A DNA stretch of 21,993 nt from Blastomyces gilchristii SLH14081. Its lineage: Eukaryota; Ascomycota; Eurotiomycetes; Onygenales; Ajellomycetaceae. The DNA lies in the NCBI RefSeq assembly GCF_000003855.2, contig NW_003101681.1:5315109-5337101 (forward strand), in the 5' to 3' direction. This document shows positions 1 to 9,369 of this stretch, piece by piece. Numbering within the stretch: position 1 is the first letter of the stretch; each line of letters opens with the position of its first letter. A model generated the notes under the pieces. It did not search any database. It saw only the letters and a list, made by a program, of their open reading frames with translations, and was not told the origin of the DNA. The position numbers and the translations under genes were made by a program.

Positions 1-40
1 ATTCGACTAATTCAATTGAGATATCTTATTAAACTCTTTT

Positions 41-120
41 GAATTGAAAAGTTGGTCAGACTGTTTCAATTAAGAGATTTCTAAGTCTGTTTTCAATTGA
101 AAAGTTGATCAGACTATTTC
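41..120. repeat. Short imperfect direct repeat
   Basis: A stretch of about 28 bases built around AATTGAAAAGTTG(G/A)TCAGAC occurs at 41-69 and again at about 94-120, separated by 53 bases. The copies differ by transitions. No function is apparent. Confidence 0.6.
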
Positions 121-704
121 AAAAGAAGAATAACAGACTTTTATGTATAAAATATCTGATTTTTTTCACACTAGTTCAGTAACTAGGTTAGATTTTTGAA
201 GAGAATCTAATAAACTAAACTTGATTTTTAAGATAAATCAATAAAATCTTTACAATCTCTTTCTTGAGATACAGTGAGGAAAAGTATGATATCAATTGAT
301 AGTAAATCAGATAATATGACAGTTTTTGAGAGAAAAACTGACAAAAAATAAATCAATTTTTTGCAGAGAAATTGATTAAAACTATTCAATTTTATTCTAA
401 ATTATTCAATTCTTCTCACATAACAAGTGTGCAACTCAAATCAGTTAATAAAGAGTATAAAAAAGAATTAAGTATTAATAAAAGCTCTTCAGTCACTGAA
501 AAAGTAATTCTTACTTAAAAGAATATGAAATTATGACAGAAAATAACTCTGTTTTTAATTCTTTGTAAGAATATTGTGTAAAACCCAGAGAAAAACATCT
601 TACTTTTTCAAGAGAAGTAAAAAACTATTTCTAAAATCTTTTTTTTGTATTAACTGCTGCAGAAGAATGAGATAGAAACTGCTAAGATATACACTACTGT
701 ATAC

Positions 705-744
705 TCTCTATCAAGACTTTCCCTCTTCAGAGTCTTGATATTAT
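705..744. repeat. Imperfect hairpin
   Basis: ATCAAGACT (710-718) is followed after 12 bases by its exact reverse complement AGTCTTGAT (731-739). The stem can extend outward through CTCTAT/ATAGAG with a small bulge. There is no T-run or gene context to make it a terminator. Confidence 0.55.
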
Positions 745-1018
745 AGAGAATATAAGTCTGTTTCTATATGATAATATAAATATTGTCAGCGGGATGTAGA
801 GAAACTGATTATTTATATCTCAAAATAGAAGACTTTGTCAATGATTATATTAATATAGAGTTAATTCTCAAATTCAATAGAAATCTAGTGTTGCTGTTCT
901 CAATCTCTTGCAGAATCTATTGAATATTGAGATATTAAAACTAGATTTAATATATCTCACTGTGCAGGGATCAAAGGCTCAGTCAGACCTTGAGATATAC
1001 TGATTTTATAGTTGTTGT

Positions 1019-1283
1019 GTCTGCTGATTATGTATTAAGTACAGTTACTGAGATATCTTTTTGTACTTTTCTGTCAGAGATGAGCCAGATTGAGAGAGGT
1101 GGTATGAGGGTGAGACTTGGTATTAATGTCTAGATACACTGAAGACAGACTGAAGATTGCACTTCAGAAGTGACTGTTGATTATATGCTTGATATTATTA
1201 CTGAGATATCTTTTTATATTTTTCTGCTGGGAATGAGCCAGATTAGAAAGGGCGGTACAAGAGTGAGACTTGGCATTGATGTT
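1019..1283 (+). repeat. 153-bp-offset tandem duplication within pol relic
   Basis: About 112 bases at 1019-1130 are repeated at 1172-1283 (offset 153), including CTG(C/T)TGATTAT, TTACTGAGATATCTTTTT and GAGTGAGACTTGG-like blocks. The two copies differ mainly by transitions. The inverted pol copy at 8877-8985 carries the block only once, so the duplication is specific to this copy. Confidence 0.75.
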
Positions 1284-2507
1284 TTGAAATATCAAAGATG
1301 AACAGGGTTTTCACAGAGGTTGCTCCTCAGATATCTCCACAACTACAGATCAGAGATCTTTCAAAATCAAGAAGATTGATGCTTATAGCTAGGTCTCTTC
1401 ACCTTACAATTTGTATGACACTTTGGCCCGGGGTTGTGATGTGGTAGGGGAGAATGAAGAATACTCTCACACAGAAGTTTTGAACAATGTCTGGTTCACA
1501 TTTGACTGAATAACTTCATCATCACACAGAGTATGCAGTCAGTGATGGGGTCAGAATGCTTGTATAATTAAGGACTTTTCAATGAATCTATCAGTGGATT
1601 CTTATTTGAAAAATCAAGTGAGTTCATGATGAAGCAGTTGATATCTAGTCTTAAATGCAATATTGTGATGCAGATGAAAAATATTCATGATCAGAATCAG
1701 ATACTAGAACAGCATCTTCAAGTATTCTATTCATATTATCAGAATGATTGACTCAAATATCTTCTAACTACTGAATTTGTATATAATAATACAAAGAATG
1801 TAACTTTAAAGATATCTTCTTTCTATACTTATTATGAATATAATTCTTCATTACTCAGTAATATCACAGATGATATTTCAAAGAGAGAGATAGACAGTCA
1901 GAATATTAAATAAATACAGAGAATAGAGTATTTCTCAGTATCAGAAGTAAAAGTAAGATTGAAACTTTTGAATAAAATTCATGAGAAGACAGTGAAAAGC
2001 ATCTATCATACTCAGAAGCAGCAGACAGAATACTATAATTAAAAACATCTTTCAATGAAGTTCTTAATAGAGAATCAAGTGCTACTTTCAGTAAAGAATA
2101 TCAAGATAATAAGACTGTATAAGAAGCTCAGTAAGTGATAGCTAGAATCTTTCTCAGTAATAAGAGTAATGAGTAAGCAGATATATAAGTTGAAATTATT
2201 CTTAGAATTGAAATCAATTCATTCTATTTTTCACATTTTCTATTTAAAGCTCTATAAGTAATGTCTCAGAGTGAAGCTGTCTCAGCTGAATAATATTGAG
2301 ATTGAGAGTGATACTGAATATCTTATGAAGAAAATATTGAATAAGTAAATATATTACAGTAAGCTTCAATATCTTGTTAAATAAGAAGATTATTTATTAT
2401 CAGAGAATTTATAAGAATTATTTGAGTATTTGAAAAATACTGAGAAAGAGATTGTAAGCTATAAGATAACTAGTAGAGATCATTCTGTTATATATCAGAG
2501 ATATTAA
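1172..2507 (+). pseudogene. Ty3/gypsy chromovirus pol relic: integrase and chromodomain
   Basis: This is the 3' part of a retrotransposon polyprotein; integrase would insert the cDNA copy into the host genome. From 1692 to 2507 a single frame (about 272 codons) follows the integrase C-terminal half typical of fungal gypsy elements: QNQILEQ at the start, then TEFVYNN, a KIHEK stretch, LLSVKNI, YKLKLFLELKSIHSIFH, then a chromodomain. Stops sit where the family has Trp, for example ND*LKYLL, YLVK*EDY and SENL*E. Pro and Gly are replaced by Ser, Leu, Glu or Asp. Upstream (about 1300-1690) the HHCC and catalytic-core region is recognisable in pieces (RYLHNY, NFIITQS, SEF-like), with a probable small deletion before 1692. 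The lack of frameshifts over 800 bases points to point mutation rather than decay by indels. A second copy lies inverted at 8530-8990. Confidence 0.85.
2310..2507 (+). pseudogene. Chromodomain at the end of the integrase
   Basis: In frame with the integrase, starting at the codons for DTEYLMKKILNK, the sequence continues as KLQYLVK*EDY and SENL*ELFEYLKN, then ends at a stop near 2505-2507. This matches the order of a chromodomain: a YxVExIL-like start, a WKGY-like core and a TWEP-like block, with both Trp codons now stops. In chromoviruses this domain is thought to direct integration to methylated-histone heterochromatin. Its presence separates this element from gypsy lineages without it. Confidence 0.8.
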
Positions 2508-3190
2508 GTAAGAAATACTGCTTGAGACTTCTCATTTTTCTTAAAGAGTTTTTTAAAGATAATCTTACAGTGATGAGCTGATATTTTATTAACTTTGTAG
2601 CACTCTTCTTCTATTTTCTTTTAAAGAATTTTTAGAAGTTTAATGAGACTATATAAATGTAAAATTCCTGAAGCAGTTAAAGAAAAGAAATATTTAAAAT
2701 TAATAAAGATTAATATTATTAATCTGTGAGCTGCTGCTATTCTAAATAAGATCACAGCTCACTGAAAAAGTAAAAAGAGAAGAATTTCAGAGTCTACTTA
2801 TTAATAATGATATTCTTATTAAACTCATTCTTTATTATTGAAGTCTCTGATACTAATATCTTTATCTGCTGAGAAGTTAGTACAGCAGCACTGCAGAGAA
2901 GCATGCTGTAGAAAAGTATGAGAGATACTTAAAGTATTAACTTATTAATTTATAAAGCATCTCAGTTATCTGCTTTAATTGAAGTGAGATTCTCTTTAAT
3001 CAGTAATTGATCTTCATAGTACTTTTAACAGCAGTACTGACTAATCTCTTCTTAAGATTAGTCATTCTGAGATGTTTTTTTATCTTAAAGATTCATACTT
3101 TCATCTTCTTTTACAGATGAGCAAGAGAGATCTTCTCAGTCTTGACAGAATTTATCAATACTTAAAGCTTTAAGATTCTCACTCTGTACT
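2508..3190. other. Unassigned region with nested inverted repeats
   Basis: This follows the pol stop and would be expected to hold the 3' untranslated region and LTR of the chromovirus, but I cannot mark LTR ends. Several exact inverted repeats are visible: GTGAGCTG (2726-2733) with CAGCTCAC (2755-2762); CATCTCAG (2958-2965) with CTGAGATG (3067-3074); and GACTAATCT (3039-3047) with AGATTAGTC (3055-3063). No coding signal was recognised. Confidence 0.45.
3039..3063. repeat. Perfect 9-bp hairpin inside an outer inverted repeat
   Basis: GACTAATCT and AGATTAGTC form a 9-bp stem with a 7-base loop. It is enclosed by an 8-bp inverted pair at 2958-2965 and 3067-3074, and the run TTTTTT follows the outer arm. 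It could be the remains of a small inverted-repeat element; nothing identifies which one. Confidence 0.5.
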
Positions 3191-3860
3191 GCTTAAATAT
3201 CTAGACTTCTTGTCAGAGCTGATATAACATCTTTCTGTGAAATAATACTTACAGAGAGATAGAAGTCATTGTTACAGATGCAACAGAAATAACAGAAGTA
3301 AGAGAAGAAGTGAGTGTATAAAATTCTTCTCTTCTTCAGCTGCTTAGTGCAGTGTAGATAGATGATAATATCAGTCAGAAGCTGCATCAGAGCCTCTTTA
3401 CAGAGAGAAGATAAAGAAATTATAAGACTCTGCAGACTCAACTTAGCAGTATTCTGAGCAGGGCTCAGATATGCTGTAGAAGAGAAACTACAGATTGAGC
3501 TTCTCAGAGTCACTGTTCTCAGAATCAAGCTCTCTCTGAGTTTCTCTTTAAATAATCACACAGAGTCATATGTCACTGTGTTGACTGAAGAGAAGAATGA
3601 TGTTACAACAGCAGTGAGAAGAGCAGAGAAAGAACTGAATATGAATGAACTAATCAGCAGAAGAGATGACATCTCACTGCAAGGCATAGTGACTATTACT
3701 GCAGCTGTAAGAGAAGCAGGAGAAGAAGAAAAAGAAGAAGATATGATAATGAGAGTGATGCTCCCGCAGCTCATTGACACTGCTGCTTCTGTCTTCAATC
3801 TGGCTTTCTTGACAGTCACAGAGACCGCAGCTGCACTATAAAGATGTTTATTATTCACTA
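3191..3860. other. Less mutated segment without recognisable gene
   Basis: Overlapping open stretches of up to about 110 codons exist on both strands, including 3578-3841 (+), which begins with GTG rather than ATG. None matches a family I recognise. The segment is richer in CAG/CTG and keeps two CpG sites (about 3764 and 3825), so it is less affected by the mutation process than its surroundings. A purine-rich stretch at 3708-3757 makes an acidic Glu-rich run on the plus strand. It may be part of an LTR or an old host fragment; I cannot decide. Confidence 0.35.
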
Positions 3861-4613
3861 GAAAACATCAGAATAAGTCTCTTATTATCTCTCAAGAATA
3901 ATGCTCTCATACACTCACTATTACAGATGAAGAAGAGAGAGAAAAATGTGTCACAGAGAGAAGAGATCTTTTTAAAAAATCCTGTTACTACTGTTAGCTT
4001 TGTCTCTAAAACACATCACTTTTACAGAGAATTTCATATATAGAACAGAATATGATGAGAGATCTGTAAGTCACTTATTAACTACATTTTCCACATTTTA
4101 AATCAATATATCAGAAACTCACTTATTATATATTTAGTTTAAATAAAGATGAGAAAAGAAAGATCTACACAGTCAGTAGAAAAACTCATCTATTTCTTTA
4201 TATCACACATAGTATATACACTGTCAAATCAGTTAATAACTATTACTATATAATAATGATAATTTCTAATCTGATAGTCTTGAGAACATCAGAACTATGC
4301 TCTTAAAGAAGAGAGTATTATCATATTTCTGACCATACTAAGACCTCACTACAGTTTCACACAGCTTATTACTTTCATATGAATGATTTCATTCATTCTG
4401 CAGACTGTTCAAACCAGTTTTCAATCACTCTATGACATCATTCAGATATATTATAGAAAGATCTGATTAATAAATATGAGAATCTCACTTCTATACAAGA
4501 TCAGCAGATTACTCTTTCTTAATAATATGATATCACTGAGATATCACTTCAGCTATTCTCACTCATGAAATGAGAGAAGAGTATTCACTCATTATCTATA
4601 TAGAATAGCTAGA
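3861..4613. other. Unassigned AT-rich sequence
   Basis: No protein family was recognised in any frame. It contains short palindromes such as GAATGATTTCATTCATTC (about 4381-4399) and a TCTCA/TGAGA hairpin near 4557-4577. It is not homologous to the transposase region that should precede the hAT fragment beginning at 4866, so the left flank of the LTR at 4614 is not simply the other half of an interrupted hAT. Confidence 0.4.
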
Positions 4614-4865
4614 TGCTGGCTTCTTATCAAAGAAGTCAGTGATTCAATTTTCTTCTACTGAAATATATACAAGAGTTACTACATATCTTATACAATCTTC
4701 TTAGTATACTAAGTATCATATCTGTAATATTCTCATAATAACTCTGTAGTCTATGAGCTCACTATCTAAGCAAGATAGTCAAGCTCACTTATACAGCTTC
4801 TTAAATAACTATCTCTACATGATATCACTGACTAGTCACTGCTTCAGTTCTGCCATGTTACAACA
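4614..4865 (+). repeat. LTR-like repeat, copy A
   Basis: A 252-bp sequence is repeated at 6251-6499. It starts TGCTGGCTTCTTATC and ends GTTACAACA, so its termini can be read as TGyTG...CAACA, the short inverted termini usual for LTRs. The boundary at 4865 is sharp: the next base begins sequence homologous to the hAT relic at 16444-19500. The same ten bases, AATAGCTAGA, precede both copies. It is probably a solo LTR or the 3' LTR of a mostly lost element. Orientation is inferred from copy B, which is followed by a gag relic. Confidence 0.65.
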
Positions 4866-6238
4866 TCACTGAATATAATACAGAATGTTAGAATACAGTG
4901 AAGTTCAATATATAAGATAACTGTTCAGACTCTTCAATTATATCAGATAATTAATCATTGAGTGTAATACTCTGACTAAGAAAAGACTCAGATATTGAAA
5001 CTTTCTGATATAAAGTGAACTCAGTTGAAATATATGATTAATTTACTGTTTCAGTTTTATAAGATAATGAAGATAGTCTCAATCACTTATATATTAATAC
5101 TGCAGTCAGTCTGATAAATATATAACAGTTTATTTACTTATCTTAAGAAGCAGTTAAATCACTTAAAAAGAAATTCAGTCTGAGATAATATTATAGCACA
5201 GACTATTATTACTGTAAGAAATAAACTGATATATTATTACAGTAAAAATGAACAATCTTTTACAGAGTACTATACTGTAGCAGCTCTACTAGATTTCTCT
5301 CATTGAGTTAATATCTACACTTCTCAAGATTGAATAGAGAAGAAATGAGACTTATATATTAAATTAGTCTGAGATTACTACAATGTCAACTATCAGAGAT
5401 TTGAATGAGTAGATGTTAGAGATATGAAGACAGTGAAATACAATTCTCTAGTAAGTAATGATTTTTGATAATACTTCATATTATATAGAACTATAATACT
5501 AACTTTGAAACAGAACTTATATACATTGATTATAACTGAAAATCAGGCAAAACTACATGCTTGTAAAACTGAATTTGACTGCTATCTTCAAGATAATTTA
5601 ATAAATTTACACATCAAATCAATTCTAGAGTTATGAAAAATTGTTGAGAGTATATATTCAATCATTACACTGATAATGTGTGATATTCTGACAATTTCAT
5701 TGACAGAGATAAGAATGAAGTGAAAGTTTAACTCAAGTTAAGATATTTATCACTATCACTGAGAACAATTATAAGAAGAAATAATCAAGAAACTTATAAT
5801 TATAAAACATGAAATTATTAGATAGTTTAATATCTCTAATTACAGTATATCAGAGAAGTGTAGTTTTCATGAGAAAGTGAAGAATAAACTTATACAAGAA
5901 TGTATTTAATTATTTCATGAGTGTTATTAATAATTATTACCAAATTCTGATTATATAAGCAATTACTGAATGAACTGAATGAGACTGAATTTGATCTTCA
6001 GTCTCAGTCTTATTCTGATTTTAAAAGAATGATCATCTTTCACAGTCTATTCTGAGAAATTACTCTTATTTCACTGTTTTTGTATTAAATCTGATTATTT
6101 TTCATGTCATTTCTCTCAGAAATGATTCATTTTCAGATTTTTTTGATGCTTGGTTCTGGTGAGACTCATGCTAAGAAATGTATGAGATGAGATCAAATGA
6201 GATCAAATATGAAATTCATGATTCTGTCAGTCAGTCTA
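4866..6238 (+). pseudogene. hAT transposon relic, copy 1 (3' half of transposase and terminus)
   Basis: This encoded the C-terminal half of a cut-and-paste transposase. Around 5255-5450 the frame reads EYYTVAALLDFSH and IYTSQD*IEKK*DLYIK, a block found in hAT transposases ahead of the dimerisation domain. From about 5568 to 5790 it reads TEFDCYLQDNLINLH, then CDILTISLTE, then KFNSS*DIYHYH. This follows the hATC dimerisation domain, whose conserved ER-x-FS-type block is still visible in mutated form. The end at 6238 is the element terminus, CAGTCTA, shared with the two 506-bp elements and (inverted) with 16444. The 5' half is missing because copy A of the LTR abuts it at 4865. The whole segment is homologous to 16444-17830 in reverse orientation. 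Confidence 0.85.
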
Positions 6239-6250
6239 AAAATAGCTAGA

Positions 6251-6499
6251 TACTGACTTCTTATTAAAGAAGTTAGTAATTCATTTTCTACTGATAATAT
6301 ATATAAGAGTTACTATATTTCTTATACAATCTTCTTAGTATACTAAGTACTATATCTATAATATATTTATAATAACTCTGTAGCTCACAGGCTTATTATT
6401 TAAGTAAGATAGTTAAGCTTACTTATACAGCTTCTTAAATAACTATTTCTATATAATACTACTAACTAGTGACTGCTTTAATTTTATTATATTATAATT
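6251..6499 (+). repeat. LTR-like repeat, copy B
   Basis: This aligns end to end with 4614-4865 over about 249 bases, with nearly all differences being transitions. It is more mutated than copy A: the terminal TG is TA, and the last 19 bases contain no C or G. It lies 12 bases after the hAT terminus at 6238. A gag-like relic follows directly, so this is probably the 5' LTR of that retrotransposon. Confidence 0.65.
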
Positions 6500-7044
6500 T
6501 AAATTACTTAATCTGATTATAAGTTTGAATCAGTTAAACTCTATTAATAGATTAATATAGTCTTATATATCTATACTAAGACTAACTTAATCTCAATCTC
6601 TGAGAAAAACTTCATATTATTTTCTAGAGTATATACATCTCTATTTCAGTGAAAATCTAAGATTTCTAAACTCATTATATATTTAAATATAATCTTTTCA
6701 ACTACTTTATTATTATTACAGTCTCTACACTTCTACATCTATTATAGAGATAGAGAGATTAAGATTGAAAATTCTTTAAATTATAAGAGAAATATATTAT
6801 CTGAATTTTATAACTTCACTTATACTCTTAAACAGAAATTTCATCTTAATCTGAGTAAGTTTAATACTTATAAAATATAAGTAATATACACTGTTAATCT
6901 TCTTGAAGACATCTCTGTAACTACTTAAGTTATTAAGAAGAGAGAGCTTAAGTGTATTAATACTACTATAACTTGAGAAGAATTCAAAGACTTTCTACTG
7001 AATCAGATTAAAAATCACTGTAATTACAGTATTATAGTAGTATA
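6500..7044 (+). pseudogene. Retrotransposon gag relic (5' part)
   Basis: Downstream of LTR copy B one frame reads in part NLLEDISVTT*VIKKRELK and then TTIT*EEFKDFLLNQIKN. The second stretch matches the TWEEFKxxLxxQF-type block of gypsy Gag capsid, with the Trp codon now a stop. Gag would form the particle that packages the element RNA. The relic stops at 7044, where the first 506-bp element is inserted; the expected remainder of gag is not seen after that element. The family is uncertain because only this one block is diagnostic. I found no clear homology with the gag at 14871. Confidence 0.55.
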
Positions 7045-7550
7045 TAGACTGATCATATAACTGTGTCTGAGACCAGAATCAGAATATTTAATAATCTCAT
7101 TACTAATTTGATTGATCTCATTACATGATTTTAAGATTAGATAGTAGTTTCATACTGTCTCAGTAAGACTTACTATCTACTCTTATTACATTTTTCAAAT
7201 AAGATTATGATTTTCACTTCTCAATTTAAATTCTTTTTATTACTTTAAAAGACTTTAAATCTCATTTAAGTGTTATCAGAAAGTGTTACTTTTTAAAAAA
7301 TTAAAAATAGTCTAAAAAAACCTTAAAATGTCTAAAAATAGTAACTTTACATTAAGAATGAGACTAAATGAAATTAAATAAGATCACTTTCTTATTTTTT
7401 CTGAGTTATGATTTCATTTTAAGATCTGATAAATAATCACTTTGCATGTTTTTTTTAATAATTAGTCTTAGTAGAATTCATGCTAAGAAATGTATAAGAT
7501 CAGATCAAATGTAATCAAATATAAAATTTATAATCTCAGTGACTAGTCTA
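7045..7550. mobile_element. Non-autonomous hAT-type element (MITE), copy 1
   Basis: This 506-bp element has no coding capacity and is a close twin of 7623-8128. It begins TAGACTGATCA and ends TGACTAGTCTA, giving imperfect terminal inverted repeats whose mismatches are transitions. Its last 85 or so bases (CTAAGAAATGTATAAGATCAGA onward in part) match the terminus of the hAT relic at 6150-6238 and, inverted, 16444-16530, which suggests the hAT transposase moved it. The flanking octamers GTAGTATA (7037-7044) and GTGATAGA (7551-7558) agree only loosely as an 8-bp target duplication. The interior is not hAT-derived. Confidence 0.8.
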
Positions 7551-7622
7551 GTGATAGAAATGATAAGAAGAGAGTAGAGATAGAGAGTAAAAGTGATAAA
7601 GAGTAGAAGTGATAAAGAGTAA
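7551..7622. repeat. Purine-rich minisatellite, left block
   Basis: Imperfect repeats of units such as GATAGAGAGTA and GAGTAGAAGTGATAAA lie between the two 506-bp elements. The same repeat resumes after the second element at 8129, so that element is inserted within the minisatellite. Confidence 0.75.
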
Positions 7623-8128
7623 TAGACTGACTATATAACTGTGTCTGAGATCAGAATCAGAATATTTAATAATTTTATTATCAATTTAATTAATCTCATT
7701 ACACAGTTTGAAGATTAGGTAGTAGTTTTACATTGTTTCAGTGAGACTTACTATCTACTCTTATCACATTTTCTAAATAAGATCATGATTTTCACTTCTC
7801 AATTTAAATTCTTTTTATTGCTTTAAATAACTTTAAATCTCATTTGAGTGCTATCAAAAAGCATTACTTTTTAAAAAATTAAAAATAGTCTAAAAAAAAC
7901 CTTAAAATGTCTAAAAATAGTAACCTTATGTCAAGAATGAGACTAAATAGAATTAAAGAAGATCACTTTCTTATTTTTTCTAAGTTATAATTTCATTTTA
8001 AGATTTGATGAATAGTCACTTTGCATGTTTTTTTAATGATTAGTCTCAGTAAGATTCACACTAAGAAATGTATGAGATCAGATTAAATGAGATTAAATAT
8101 GAAATTCATAATTTTAGTGATCAGTCTA
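7623..8128. mobile_element. Non-autonomous hAT-type element (MITE), copy 2
   Basis: This element is also 506 bp. It starts TAGACTGACTATA and ends AGTGATCAGTCTA. It aligns with copy 1 along its full length; the differences are mostly transitions plus two compensating one-base changes in homopolymers. The octamers on either side, AAGAGTAA (7615-7622) and GAGAGTAG (8129-8136), match as an 8-bp duplication apart from two G/A differences. Eight bases is the hAT standard. Because the site lies in a GAGAGTAG-rich repeat, a chance match cannot be excluded. A GTGCTATCAAAAAGCATTAC motif lies 225 bases from the left end, the same offset as in copy 1. Confidence 0.85.
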
Positions 8129-8470
8129 GAGAGTAGAAGTAATAGAGAGTAGAAGTGATAGAGGGAGATTGCAGAGTAGTAGAGATGATGATGATGATAG
8201 AGAAGGTAGAAGTGAAAGAGATAATAGAAACAGTGATGATAATAGAGAAGATAGAGAGTAAAAGAAGTAATAAGAGAGTAGAGATAGAGAGTGAAAGTGA
8301 TAGAGAGAGATTGTAAGATGATAAAGACAGTGATAATAACAGAGAGAATAGAAGATAGAAGTAATAGAAGAGAGTTACAGAGTGATAAAGACAGTGATGA
8401 TGATAGAGAAGATAGAGGTGATAAGAAGAAGAGTAGAGAGTGAAAGTGATAGAGAGAGCTGCATAAGCAG
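8129..8470. repeat. Purine-rich minisatellite, right block
   Basis: About 340 bases of irregular repeats combine GATAGAGAGTAGAAGTGA, GATGATGAT and ACAGTGATGATGATAGAGAA. The plus strand is almost pure A, G and T, with very few C. This produces long spurious open frames on both strands (Leu/Ser/Ile-rich on minus), which are not genes. Confidence 0.85.
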
Positions 8471-8529
8471 CAAAGTAAGTATAAGTGAGCATTTGATACT
8501 TATCAGAGATAAAGATAAATACAAACATT

Positions 8530-8990
8530 TAACTGTCTCATCACAAACTCACTCAGTTTGTTGAATAACAACCTGCTGATGAATTTATTAAAGAGCTCTT
8601 AATCATATAAGCATTTTGACCTCATCACTGACAGCATACTCTGTGTAGTGATAGAGTTAATCAGTCAAATGTGAACTAGATGTTGTTTAAAACTCCTGTG
8701 TGAGATTATTTCCTGTTCACCTCTATCACATGACAATGCCAGGTCAAATTATCATACAAATTGTAAGATGAAGAGACCTAGTCATATGCATCAATCTTCT
8801 TGATTTTGAAAGAATTTCAATCTGTAATTGCAGAGATATCTGAAGAGCAATCTCTGTAAAAACCCTTTCTATCTTTGATGTTTCAAAACATTAATATCAA
8901 GTCTCACTCATGTAATGTTCTTCTCAATCTAACTCATCTCTGACAGAAAGATACAAAAAGATATCTCAGTAATAGTATCATTATTATTAT
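8530..8990 (-). pseudogene. Second copy of chromovirus integrase relic, inverted
   Basis: Read on the minus strand this is homologous to 1190-1640 (+): the blocks around TACTGAGATATCTTTTTGTA, TCAAAATCAAGAAGATTGATG, CTTCA(T/C)CTTACAATTTGTATGA and TTCACATTTGACTGA recur in the same order. It covers the zinc-binding and catalytic-core part of integrase and is lost near 8530, where the minisatellite side begins. It has different substitutions from copy 1, so the two copies mutated independently. It lacks the 153-bp duplication of copy 1. Confidence 0.8.
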
Positions 8991-9369
8991 TATTCTTCAA
9001 TTATGGATGTATACAGTCAGAGACTATAATATCTATCTGAAAACTTTTAGTTCTCAGAGTTTTTCTAATATCTATAAAGTCAACTATTATACATTTATCA
9101 ATTTCAGATATGTAAAATCAGAAAATTCCAGCTCAGAATATAAAAACTCTTTACAAATTACAGTATTTTAGCATCTTCTGATACTTTGAAATCATTTAGA
9201 AATATCATGACAAAAGAAAAGAGAACAGAGTCTTAAAGAGAGACATATTAAATAAGTAGATAGAAAAGAATAGAAAAGAAAAGACAAAGTACAGTAAAGA
9301 GAGACTATAACAAAATAAATATATTAAAAGATAGTGTATAGCTATTTTAACAGACTATATCTGATTAAT
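8991..9369. other. Unassigned spacer between chromovirus relic and LINE
   Basis: A short (ATT)n run lies at about 8980-8998. An A-rich, AGAAAAGA-repeating stretch at 9210-9320 lies on the 3' side of the LINE (which runs on the minus strand) and could be its 3' untranslated region or tail. I found no target-site duplication and no coding signal. Confidence 0.4.

Larger units (their letters stand above)
1..1018. other. Unassigned AT-rich mutated sequence
   Basis: I see no supportable gene on either strand. The segment lies just upstream of the chromovirus integrase relic, where reverse transcriptase and RNase H of the same element would be expected, but I could not find a YxDD-like or RNase H motif in any frame. 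It may be pol too heavily mutated to read, or unrelated sequence. It contains a short imperfect tandem repeat (41-120), a hairpin (705-744) and one of the few CpG sites (about 788). Confidence 0.5.

Noticed and set aside
3039..3074. Hairpin followed by T-run as a bacterial-type terminator
   Set aside because: The context is a fungal repeat region with no upstream gene. Structure alone is insufficient.
3193..3858. Open frames of 111 and 100 codons (minus) and 87 codons (plus) as host genes
   Set aside because: They overlap on both strands and show no recognised domain; the plus frame begins at GTG. Described only as a low-mutation segment.
7037..7558. Firm 8-bp target duplication for the first 506-bp element
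   Set aside because: GTAGTATA and GTGATAGA agree only if two transitions and one transversion are allowed, so it is mentioned only as weak.
8121..8528. 135-codon open frame on the minus strand (Ser/Leu/Ile/Tyr-rich)
   Set aside because: It is the complement of the purine minisatellite and has no family signature.
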